64,000 nt of DNA from Peterkaempfera podocarpi (GTDB taxonomy: Bacteria; Actinomycetota; Actinomycetes; Streptomycetales; Streptomycetaceae). The first letter of the stretch is position 1, and every line of letters begins with the position of its first letter. Below the pieces are notes generated by a model. The model was not told where the DNA came from and made no database searches. It was given only the letters and a program-made list of their open reading frames with translations. The DNA is taken from the NCBI RefSeq assembly GCF_042466665.1, contig NZ_CP162102.1, positions 930,001 to 994,000 of the forward strand, given 5' to 3'. Positions 52,649 through 60,564 of this stretch are shown here, one piece after another. The translations under genes and the position numbers were made by a program.

Positions 52649-53496
52649 CGGCGCAGGGCGGACCAGGTGTGCGGCCCGACCTGGCCGTCGACGTCCAGGT
52701 GGAACTGCTTCTGCGCCTGGATCACCGCGTGTTCGGTCAGCGGCCCGAAGTTCCCGTCGATCCCGCCCGGCGTGATACCGGCACGCTGGAGCAGGCACTG
52801 GAGTTCGGCCACGTCCGGGCCGAACATGTCGACCACCACCTGCCGTGTGCTGGTCGTGCTGTTGCCCGCGTACCACAGCCCGGCCTTCTGGCTGTAGTGG
52901 CAGCCGTACGTCACCGGCTTGTGCACGGCGGGCGCCGACGGGCAGGGCGCCGCGCCCTGGCTGGTCTGGGCCACCAGCAACGTGATCACGGCGCCCAGGG
53001 CGGCGGCGCCGCCGAGCGTGATCAGCCTTCGCCATCCGGCGCCGAGCCGGCGCCGGGGCTGCGGGTCACCGCCCGCCGGACCGGGCGCCGACGGCTCGGC
53101 GGGCTGGTCTGCGACGGCCTCGCCGACCTCAGCAGAGTCGGCCGGCTCGATCGGCTCGGCGGGCTCGGTCGGCTCGGTCGGCTCCTCGGCCGCGTCCTGC
53201 TGCCCGGCGCCCGGGGTGTCCTCCTGACGGGACTTCCAGGCGTCCGCCGCCATCTCCAGCGAGGCCACCACGCGCACCGGATCGCCCCCCGCGATCCGCA
53301 CGAGCGCCTCCACGGCGGCGCGGGGCGGCAACGACCGGCCTCCCAGATAGCGCTCCCACGAGGACGAGCTGTACCCGGTTTCGCGCGCGAGCTCCCGCAG
53401 CGTCCGCCCGCTGACGTCCTTGAGCTTCCGCAACTGAACGACAAAACGCACAACCGCCGGATCGAGTCCGGCAGGCAAGGCCCGCCACCGTGCCAC
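52645..53496 (-). CDS. Membrane-anchored HTH protein with peptidoglycan-binding domain
   Basis: A 283-residue protein. The cytoplasmic HTH (LRKLKDVSGRTLRELARETG, YSSSSWERYLGGRSLPPRAA) is followed by a Glu/Pro-rich linker, a membrane helix (LGGAAALGAVITLLVAQTS) and an external PG_binding_1 domain (VAELQCLLQRAGITPGGIDG, FHLDVDGQVGPHTWSALRR). It could read the cell wall directly and switch the downstream secreted genes. GTG 53496 follows ttgggggcg. It heads the five-gene run and overlaps the DUF2690 gene by 4 bp. Confidence 0.87.
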   Translation of the reverse strand: MARWRALPAGLDPAVVRFVVQLRKLKDVSGRTLRELARETGYSSSSWERYLGGRSLPPRAAVEALVRIAGGDPVRVVASLEMAADAWKSRQEDTPGAGQQDAAEEPTEPTEPAEPIEPADSAEVGEAVADQPAEPSAPGPAGGDPQPRRRLGAGWRRLITLGGAAALGAVITLLVAQTSQGAAPCPSAPAVHKPVTYGCHYSQKAGLWYAGNSTTSTRQVVVDMFGPDVAELQCLLQRAGITPGGIDGNFGPLTEHAVIQAQKQFHLDVDGQVGPHTWSALRR

Positions 53497-53807
53497 TTCG
53501 CCCCCAACTGCGCCGCTCTTCCAGGGCTTCCCCAGCCCCCCGGCAGAGAGCATAAGGCTGCCCGGCGCAGCTCGCAGTTTCGTCCGGCACCGGGTACCGG
53601 GCGGTGAACCCCGCCGCCCGGTCGGGCCGTTCGGCGCCCGGGCCGCGTCGGGGCGGCCGCGGCCGCGGCCGCGCCGGACGGCACGAGGTGGACGCGCGGC
53701 CGCAAGCCACACGCCCACCTCTGTGGTTCAGCTCTTCCCGAACGTCCCTGCCAGGACCACCGGGTGTCGCCTCATGGCCCCTGTGACGGCTGGGGACGGC
53801 CCCGGGA

Positions 53808-54458
53808 TCAAACGGCCTGCAGATCCCACACGTGGTCGTCGTAGGGGACGCCGTCGTACCACGAGCCCTTCACATTGGTGGCGCTGTTTGTGGTGCAGGG
53901 GTAGATGGTCAGGGGCGCCCGCCCCTTTTCGTCGCCGTCGTCCTCCGCAAAGCCGCTGACGTCCAGGCACTCGTCGTTCATGAACACCCCGGGTTGGTTG
54001 CCCGAGGACGCGTAGTTGATGAGCAGGACCATGCCCTTGGTGCCGTCGAGGGAGTCGATGTACCACTCCTGGTTGTCGGCCGCCTGGTTGGCCTGGCACG
54101 TGATGAGGGACACCGCGGTGCCGGGACCGTCGGCGCCGGTACCGGGCAGGTCGAGGCAGCGCTGGCTCTTCACGTTGACGATCTCGTACAACTGGGTGCC
54201 GTGACTGGTGGTGCGGGTGGTCAGGAAACCCCACTCCTGGTTGTCGCCGGCCCCGTTGTTGAGGCAGGTGTCCTGCCATACGACGGTGCCGTTGGGTTGC
54301 GCACCGGTGCCGCCCAAGTCGACGCACTGCTTGGTCCAGAGATTCTTGATGTAGAAGTTGCCCAAGTCCGTCGCGTGGGCGCTGGACGTGCCGGCGAGCG
54401 GGAGCAGCGCGGCGAAGGCGACGACCGCGAGTCGGCGGCCGAGCTTGTACGAGGCCAT
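53808..54458 (-). CDS. Secreted ricin-type lectin domain protein
   Basis: A 216-residue exported protein. A signal peptide of about 28 residues (AVVAFAALLPLAGTSSAHA) is followed by a single RICIN (beta-trefoil) region with QxW-type repeats (NQEWGF, NQEWYI) and repeated C-L-D motifs (KQCVDLGGTG, QRCLDLPGTG, DECLDVSGF). It has no catalytic domain, so it is probably a stand-alone carbohydrate binder. ATG 54458 follows ctggag. The 310 bp between it and the HTH operon start (53496) shows no gene or clear hairpin. Confidence 0.88.
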   Translation of the reverse strand: MASYKLGRRLAVVAFAALLPLAGTSSAHATDLGNFYIKNLWTKQCVDLGGTGAQPNGTVVWQDTCLNNGAGDNQEWGFLTTRTTSHGTQLYEIVNVKSQRCLDLPGTGADGPGTAVSLITCQANQAADNQEWYIDSLDGTKGMVLLINYASSGNQPGVFMNDECLDVSGFAEDDGDEKGRAPLTIYPCTTNSATNVKGSWYDGVPYDDHVWDLQAV

Positions 54459-55052
54459 AGAGGGCTCCAGGCAGACGAGTTGACAGGATGACGGCCGCGA
54501 CGTGACCCCCGCGGTGCCGCCCTCGGCGTACCCTCCGCCTCCGGTGCCGCCTCCGGTGAGCTCCACGTGCCGCCCGCCCCACGACCACGCCGAGGGGCGC
54601 CGCAAGACTCCCCGCCCGGCGCGCTCGAAGGCGAGGCCTGCCGGGGGATTGACGACGACGCGGGTACGGGACGCCACCTGAGCTGCGGTGTCCTCCTGCC
54701 CCCTGACCAACCGACGGGTCGGTCCTGGCCCGCCAGGCAGGCGCCCTCAGCTGAGCGGTGCTCTCGGCAGCGCCCGGCTCGTCACCGCCCACGGCATCCC
54801 CACCATGGAACCGGCCACCGCAGACGCCGACTGATCGCCGGCCTCCCCAGCCCGTGAGCCAACACGCAGCTGCCATGGTGATCGCGTCGACGGCGAGGCT
54901 CGTTCACATGTCCGGCACGATCTCGTCCCCTCGGGCACGGTCTCGACTGTCCGCGCCAGGCCGCCTTGGCCGGCTTTGCGGCAGCCCCTGGAACGGCAGA
55001 ACCGGCAGCAGACCGGCCGACCGGTCCGCCCGCGGGTTTCGGCCTGGCCGTC
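54459..55052. other. Intergenic, nothing recognised
   Basis: About 590 bp upstream of the ricin gene and downstream of the S13 carboxypeptidase gene. Open frames on both strands are compositional. No convincing operator or strong terminator stem was found. Confidence 0.45.
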
Positions 55053-56675
55053 TCAGCAGGTCGCGGGCTTGAGCCAGGAGCACTCGAGGGCGGCGCCGTC
55101 GTCCGTGGCGCGGTTGCCCGAGGACGGCTCGACCGCAGACCGGCTGCGCAGCGCCGGGGCGGCGGTGCTGTGGACGCTGTACGAGGCGAGGGCCGCGCCG
55201 ACTGCGTCCTCGACGCCCTTCACCGAGCTGGACACGTAGTCGTTGCTCAGCATGCTGAAGACCAGCTTCCGGCCGTCGGCATCGGTGACGTAGCCGGACA
55301 GGCCGGAGACCCCGGTCATCGATCCGGTCTTGCCGTGCAGGTTGACTGCCGCCGGGGTGCCGCACATCCGGCTGCGCAGCGTGCCGCCGCCCATCCGGTC
55401 GGGGTTGCAGGCGATCGGCAGGGCGTCGTACCAGTCCTGGAACCAGGGCTCGCTGCGGACGGCCGACAGCAGCGTGGCGAACTGGGCGGGCGAGATCATG
55501 TCGGCGCGCGACAGCCCGGAGCCGTCCACCTGGCGCAGCGTCGTGGGGTCGATGCCGACCGTGCGGAGGAAGCCGCCGATCGCGGAGAGGCCGGCCGACC
55601 AGCTGCCGCTGCCCTTGAGCTGGTAGCCGATGGCCTTGACCAGCACCTCGGCGTGGTTGTTGTTGGACAGTTTCAGGAACGGGGTGAGCAGGTCCTTGAG
55701 CGACATCGAGGGATGGGTGGCGAGGGTCTGCGCATCCTGCGGCGTCGCCTCGCCCAGCCGGGTCCGGCCGCTCAGCTTCACCCCGTGGGCTTTGAGGGCC
55801 TTGGCGAAGACGTCCGCGGCGAGGCCGGTGGGCTCCGAGACGGTGGACCAGGTGTCGCTGGCGGCGCCGTTCGTCGGCATGGTGCCGGTGATGTGGATGG
55901 TGTTGGTGCCGTGCTCGCGCTCGACATCCACCGACCGGGCTCCGCCGGCGGCCACCGTGGTGACGCGGTTGTCGATGGTCACATAGTCGGTGGCCGGCTG
56001 GAGGCTGACCTTGGCCTGGTCGCCGGCGGCGGCACCCGGCTCGACGTGGACGATCACGTTGCCCGCGTCGTAGTCGGTGTTCGGGGCGACGGTCAGAGGG
56101 GATATCTGCGAGGAGTAGTAGTAGGGCTCGTCGTCCCAGGCCCAGGAGAAGCCGAGCCGGGTGTTGTCGAACCGGGTGTCGTCGGCCACCAGGTCGCCGT
56201 CGACCCGGTGGATGCCGGCTGCGGCGATCTCGGCGGCGAGCTGGTCGTAGTCCTCGGCCAGCATGGTCGGGTCGCCGGTGCCGCGCAGGTACAGGTCGCC
56301 GTGGAGCACAGGTCCGCGCTGGGAGCCGGTGGTGAGCACGTCGGTGCTGAACCGGTAGTCGGGGCCGAGCAGGGCCATCGCGGCGGCCGAGGTGATCAGC
56401 TTGGTGCTGGACGCCGGGACCTCGCGGAGCGAGCCGTTGTGGTCGTACAGCGTCTCGCCGGTCTCGGCGTCGCGGACCACCACGCCCACCTGGGCACCGT
56501 CCAGTCGCGTGTCGGCGAGGATCTGGTCGAGGGTGGACGAGAGGCCCGGGGCGTTGGTGTCGGCCCCGGCCGGGGCGCCGGCGCCGATCACCAGGGCCAG
56601 GCCTGCGGCCATGGCCCAGGCCGCCTTCCGGTGCCGGAGCGCGCCGGGTCGTGTCCGTGTACGTCGGGTCATCAT
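55053..56675 (-). CDS. dacB: D-alanyl-D-alanine carboxypeptidase/endopeptidase, S13 (PBP4 type)
   Basis: A 540-residue exported penicillin-binding protein that trims or cleaves peptidoglycan stem peptides. Signal peptide (AAWAMAAGLALVIGAGAPAG). The three active-site motifs are in order: SxxK in PASSTKLITSAA near residue 89, SxN in FLKLSNNNHAEVLV, and KTG in NLHGKTGSMTG near 447. The large S13 insert lies between the first two. ATG 56675 has a weak ribosome site; a neighbouring ATG (56672) gives almost the same protein. With the PG-binding operon nearby it adds to a cell-wall theme, though no shared operator was seen. Confidence 0.9.
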   Translation of the reverse strand: MMTRRTRTRPGALRHRKAAWAMAAGLALVIGAGAPAGADTNAPGLSSTLDQILADTRLDGAQVGVVVRDAETGETLYDHNGSLREVPASSTKLITSAAAMALLGPDYRFSTDVLTTGSQRGPVLHGDLYLRGTGDPTMLAEDYDQLAAEIAAAGIHRVDGDLVADDTRFDNTRLGFSWAWDDEPYYYSSQISPLTVAPNTDYDAGNVIVHVEPGAAAGDQAKVSLQPATDYVTIDNRVTTVAAGGARSVDVEREHGTNTIHITGTMPTNGAASDTWSTVSEPTGLAADVFAKALKAHGVKLSGRTRLGEATPQDAQTLATHPSMSLKDLLTPFLKLSNNNHAEVLVKAIGYQLKGSGSWSAGLSAIGGFLRTVGIDPTTLRQVDGSGLSRADMISPAQFATLLSAVRSEPWFQDWYDALPIACNPDRMGGGTLRSRMCGTPAAVNLHGKTGSMTGVSGLSGYVTDADGRKLVFSMLSNDYVSSSVKGVEDAVGAALASYSVHSTAAPALRSRSAVEPSSGNRATDDGAALECSWLKPATC

Positions 56676-56833
56676 GGCCAAGCATGATCGCCCATCAGGC
56701 CGCACAGTGGAAGCTATCCGACGCATCTGACAATGATTTCGTTGTAAAGTTTCGAAATGCGATGCGTTCCGGCACCTCGCCCGCACCCGTCCCGCTGCCT
56801 CGCGCTCGGCCCGGTGTCGAAGGAACCGGCGCC

Positions 56834-57063
56834 GTGGACCGCGCTCTCCCCGTCGTGGCGAGCGCGGGATACGCCGTGCTGGCGGCGGTCGTCCTGCACC
56901 GCCTCGGCTCAGCGGAGCGGATCCCGGACTACCTGGCGTTCTCTCTGGTTCTGGCCGTGGTCTGGCTGATGGGCAGCGGCGCGCGCAGGCGTCGGACGGA
57001 GGCCGAGCGGCGGCGGCCGACCGCCGAGGTGGCCGCGGCCGCCGAGCGCGCACGCATCGCGCG
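56834..57063 (+). pseudogene. Truncated NarL-type histidine kinase
   Basis: Frame 2 reads ALPVVASAGYAVLAAVVLHR, PDYLAFSLVLAVVWLMGSGA and EVAAAAERARIAR. This is the last membrane segments and start of the HisKA_3 domain of a sensor kinase. It breaks off exactly before the phospho-accepting ELHD motif, after which the frame is unrelated. The intact kinase at 38529 has the matching layout (YAVFGVVLHALGS, LAAERSRLAREL). The remainder of 56676-57182 shows nothing else certain. Confidence 0.68.
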
Positions 57064-57182
57064 ACCCCCAGCGGTCGGGACCGTGGTCGAGCCACTTTGG
57101 CGTCCGATTCGTTCCAGCCCGTCAACCACCCATGACGCTTGATCCGACACATGAAGTCGGTGAGAGGCGCGCGAGAGGCCCG

Positions 57183-57214
57183 TGAGCCGCAGTGGCGTTG
57201 CCCACTGCGGCTCA
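57183..57214. terminator. 13-bp hairpin overlapping the MFS stop codon
   Basis: tgagccgcagtgg (57183-57195) pairs perfectly with ccactgcggctca (57202-57214) around cgttgc. The minus-strand stop codon of the MFS gene (57214-57212) forms the end of the stem. Confidence 0.75.
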
Positions 57215-58483
57215 GCGGCGCCGCCCGACGCTCGTCCGCTCAGGTCGGTGAGCGCGGGCCATCGCGCGGGTCGCATACGGCGTGTGGCGCGGCACCCAGC
57301 GGGCCAGGCCGATCGCCGCAGCCAGCCCGAACAGGCCGGTCACCGAGATGCCGAGTCCGAGCGCCGCCACCTCGGCGATCGCCGCCGGGACAACCGGCCC
57401 CAGCGCATTGCCCGTGTCGCCGAGCAGTCGCCACACTGACAGGAAGGTGGTCCGGTCGTCGGCCGGGGCAGCGTCACTGCCGAGCGTCATCATGATGCCC
57501 GAGCCGATGCCGTTGCCGATGCTCATCACCACCGCGACGACGCCGAGCGCCACCGCGCCGTGTGCAGCCGGGATCGCGAGCATGCCCAGGCCCAGCAGTG
57601 TCATCGACGGCACCGCCACCGCCAGCCGGCCGAACCTGTCCATGACATGCCCGGCCGGGTAGAACAGCGACATGTCGGCGGCGTTGGCGATACCGAAGAT
57701 GATGCTGGTGGCAGTCGCACTCAGCCCGATGTGGGACGCCCACAGCGGCAGCACCGTCTGCCGCGCCGCGCGGACCGCGCCGACCAGCAGCACGGCCGCG
57801 CCCAAGGTGCAGAAGAGCTCGCGGTGACGGCTGAACATGATCCGCGCCGACGTACCGCCACGATGGGCCTGCGGCCTGTCGCCGGCGACCTCCTGGTCGG
57901 GCACGACGATGAGGATCACCGCTGTCGCCACCGTTGCCGCGACAGCGACTCCGAACGCTGAACGCGTACCCCACAGGTGGATGGCCAGGGCGCCGACGAA
58001 CGGACCGATGAAGAGGCCGACACGATGTGCACCGGCGAGCGTCGACAGCGCCCGGGCACGCTGGTGCAGCGCTACGACCTCCGAGACGTAGGACTGCCGC
58101 GCGAGGTAGAAGGCCGAAGTGCACATGCCGATGACCAACTGGGAGAGCGCCAGCATCCACAGGTCGTGGTCAACCCAGCAACCGACCAGGGCAACCGCCG
58201 TCACACCGGCCGCACCCAGCATGGCGCGCCGATCCCCGATCCGGTTGACGACCGCGGCTGCGGGCACGTCCCCCACGATGCGGCCGACACCGGCCAACGC
58301 GAGCATCAGGCCCGCCGTACTGGTCGACGCCCCCGCGGAAAGAACGACCAGGGCGATGATCGGCGCGATCGCGCCGTTGCCGATCTCGTAGACCAGCGCG
58401 GGCAACAGGGCGGAGGCCGCGATCCGGCGCAGCACAGCACCGGTCGTCTCGGGGGCGCCGGTTGCATCAGGAAATATGGACAT
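57212..58483 (-). CDS. MFS transporter, drug/sugar efflux type
   Basis: A 423-residue major facilitator with twelve predicted helices. The loop 2-3 region reads GRIVGDVPAAAVVNRIGDRR, close to the family A-motif, and DRFGRLAVAVPSMTLLGLG carries the equivalent in the second half. Substrate unknown; the DHA1-like pattern suggests efflux. ATG 58483 is chosen because it gives MSIFPDATG; no strong ribosome site is visible and an imperfectly spaced agga lies upstream. A 15-base dyad (GTTAG-ACATC-CTAAC) directly abuts the start, implying tight regulation. Confidence 0.85.
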   Translation of the reverse strand: MSIFPDATGAPETTGAVLRRIAASALLPALVYEIGNGAIAPIIALVVLSAGASTSTAGLMLALAGVGRIVGDVPAAAVVNRIGDRRAMLGAAGVTAVALVGCWVDHDLWMLALSQLVIGMCTSAFYLARQSYVSEVVALHQRARALSTLAGAHRVGLFIGPFVGALAIHLWGTRSAFGVAVAATVATAVILIVVPDQEVAGDRPQAHRGGTSARIMFSRHRELFCTLGAAVLLVGAVRAARQTVLPLWASHIGLSATATSIIFGIANAADMSLFYPAGHVMDRFGRLAVAVPSMTLLGLGMLAIPAAHGAVALGVVAVVMSIGNGIGSGIMMTLGSDAAPADDRTTFLSVWRLLGDTGNALGPVVPAAIAEVAALGLGISVTGLFGLAAAIGLARWVPRHTPYATRAMARAHRPERTSVGRRR

Positions 58484-58484
58484 C

Positions 58485-58499
58485 GTTAGACATCCTAAC
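58485..58499. promoter_or_regulatory. Operator-like dyad GTTAG-N5-CTAAC at the MFS start
   Basis: A perfect 5-bp inverted repeat with a 5-base spacer, one base upstream of the MFS start codon. The position would let a bound repressor block both initiation and the ribosome-binding site. No cognate regulator gene is adjacent. Confidence 0.55.
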
Positions 58500-58619
58500 T
58501 GTTGCCGGTGGACGCGCGCACACCTCAGCGGCGACAGCCTCATCCGGCTACACCTCGGCCACGCTGTGTTGCTTGGCGGTCACGTGCGTGCCGCCGCCCC
58601 GGAGCCTTCTGGTCCTGGC

Positions 58620-58765
58620 GCGTGGGCGGCGCAGCTCCACCTCCTGCCTGACCGGCGAGACCGCCTACAGCATCGCCACCCGCCTCAACCACGAGGGCAT
58701 CCGCCCACCGGCGGCCAAGCTGTGGTCCTCCACCATGGTCAACAAGACGAGACAGAACCTGACAG
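58620..58765 (+). pseudogene. Serine recombinase fragment
   Basis: Frame 1 reads GETAYSIATRLNHEGIRPPA then AKLWSSTMVNK. This is the Recombinase domain of large serine integrases/resolvases (S...IA..LN.EGI..P....W....V...). The catalytic serine domain is missing. It is a trace of a lost phage or integrative element. The rest of 58500-59045 shows no gene. Confidence 0.65.
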
Positions 58766-59045
58766 GCAGTGGCGGGCCAGAGAAACCGCCGAGCTCCTCG
58801 GCGACGTCACCCTCGTCGCCACCTCAGCGCCGGGCGTGCGGCACAAGGTGCTGTTCCCGTCCTCCTGGTCGTCGGTGAGTTTCTGCGCGATTCGGCCGAC
58901 CGGTTCGACCCGACGCTGCCAGGGGCCCCCTTCCGCTTGCCCTGATTCGTCATCAAGCTGACATCTATGCTGGTGCGTCTACGTCTACGGAGGCTGGCAA
59001 CCGCTGGAGGCGGATCGATGCAGGCGCTCCGGAGGGAGACCAGAA

Positions 59046-60044
59046 ATGATCGCTGATCGGACATTTGCCGACGGTGAAACCCTGACCCCGGTGATGCGGG
59101 AGGTCTTCGGGACCGACCGCCGCATCACCGACGTCGACCGTCTGCTCAACGGCACAAAGAAGGGTGTCTACCGCGTCACCCTGGACGACGCCACGAGCAC
59201 GATCGTCTATGTCTGGAACGCCGACGAGGACTACTGGGACGGGCTGCTTCCGGATGGCCACGACGACCCCTCGAACCCGTTCGCCCACGCATCCGGCATC
59301 GACTTCTTCGAGGGTGCCACCCGTCGACTGGAAGCGGTCGGAGCTCGTTCGCCGCGACTGTTGCTCGCCGACCGCAGCAAGAATCTGTACCCGGCCGACA
59401 TCGCCGTCGCGGAGGACGTCCGCGGCGGAACGCTGGAGGCGCTGCTGGAACGCGATCCGGACGCAGGCCGGCAAACGCTCGCGCAGCTCTCGGACATGCT
59501 TCGGCGCATGCACGCCTACCGCGCGCCGGCGTTCGGGCGGGTGGCGTGGATCGACGGCGGGGGCGCCCCACCCGACACGACCTGCGAGCAGGCATACCTG
59601 GAGCGCGCACTGGTGAACATCGCCACCGCCGTGCCCCGCGACGCCCGCGCGGCCGAAGGCGAGGCCATGCTGGAGGAGAAGCTCCGAACCCTGCACGCCG
59701 CACTCGAACCGCGCGCAGAGTTCGGCGTGGTCCACGGCGAACTCTGCGCGGAACACACGCTCGTCGGGCCGGACGGAGAACCCGTCATCATCGACATCGA
59801 GGGCCTGATGTACACCGACATCGAAGTGGAGCACTGCTGGATGCGGATGCGCTTCGGCCCACACTACGAGGCACTCCGCAACCCGGACCTCGACCCGCGA
59901 CGCGTCAGGTACTACCAGTACGTCATGCACCTGGACCTGGTCGGCGGCCCGCTTCGCATCGCCGAAGGCGACTTCCCGGACCGGGAGTGGATGCTCGACG
60001 TCGCGGACTTCCATCTCCAGCGGGCGCTCGCCTACGAGGCATGA
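59046..60044 (+). CDS. Aminoglycoside phosphotransferase-fold kinase
   Basis: A 332-residue APH/choline-kinase-fold protein. The N-lobe starts DVDRLLNGTKKGVYRVTLDD. The Brenner motif reads VVHGELCAEHTLV, where the usual HGDxxxxN has Glu for Asp and His for Asn. The metal-binding DxD is replaced by IIDIEGLMYTDIEVEH. These changes make ordinary antibiotic kinase activity doubtful, and it may act on another small molecule. ATG 59046 follows ggagggag. The C-terminus (MLDVADFHLQRALAYEA) matches family length. No link to the LanC-like gene downstream is proven. Confidence 0.82.
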   Translation: MIADRTFADGETLTPVMREVFGTDRRITDVDRLLNGTKKGVYRVTLDDATSTIVYVWNADEDYWDGLLPDGHDDPSNPFAHASGIDFFEGATRRLEAVGARSPRLLLADRSKNLYPADIAVAEDVRGGTLEALLERDPDAGRQTLAQLSDMLRRMHAYRAPAFGRVAWIDGGGAPPDTTCEQAYLERALVNIATAVPRDARAAEGEAMLEEKLRTLHAALEPRAEFGVVHGELCAEHTLVGPDGEPVIIDIEGLMYTDIEVEHCWMRMRFGPHYEALRNPDLDPRRVRYYQYVMHLDLVGGPLRIAEGDFPDREWMLDVADFHLQRALAYEA

Positions 60045-60079
60045 GCCGACCGCGGGTCTTCGGCCGAGGGCCAGAGCCG

Positions 60080-60300
60080 CAGCCACGAGGCCGACTGCGT
60101 CCACAGGGGCGCACTGTCCTGACGTCGGCATGCGCACGGAAGACTCCCATTGTCGCCGCCGGTCACCTCCACCGACCGGTCCTTGGAGGGAACGGCCGCG
60201 GGGTCGTGGCCGCTGCCCCCGATCAGCCCGGGACCTCGTCGCCTTCACCTTCGGCCGCTGTGGACGAGGTCGGGACCGGCGCCCGTCCCGCGTGTGCGTC
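60080..60300. repeat. Scrambled partial copies of the 50-52 kb genes
   Basis: Bases ~60082-60148 match 51415-51481 (cctgacgtcggcatgcgcac is identical). ~60152-60188 match 49926-49962 (gtcacctccaccgaccggtc). ~60192-60225 match the reverse complement of 52338-52372 (cggccgcggggtcgtggccg). ~60262-60298 resemble 50830-50867 (gcccgtcccgc, gacgaggt). The pieces are out of order and one is inverted. The gap 60045-60564 has no gene of its own. Confidence 0.6.
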
Positions 60301-60564
60301 CTTCGTGCCTCTCCGTGCGCGAATGCCGCTCCCGCGCTGGAGTGATACGACGTGCGAATCGCCCGGTGAGCCGGAACGTATTCGACACGCACCGAGGTTC
60401 GTTGTTCACTCGTCGGGCGTGCACAGGGCGGGATCCCCCGACCCGACCGTGGCGTCGCGCCGGATGGGGGGAGCACCGCCGGTACCGGATCTCCCCCACC
60501 CGATCGGCCGCAGGGCGGGTTGCGTCGATCCGGCCGCAGGTCGAGCGGGAGGGACGTGGAGCAC

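Noticed and set aside
54904..56687. Long frames on both strands (593 and 573 codons) over the S13 gene
   Set aside because: The S13 active-site motifs SxxK, SxN and KTG occur only in the 55053-56675 minus frame; the others are high-GC shadows.
56730..56757. tttcgttgtaaagtttcgaaa as a possible operator upstream of the S13 gene
   Set aside because: Only short imperfect repeats; no second copy elsewhere and no regulator beside it.
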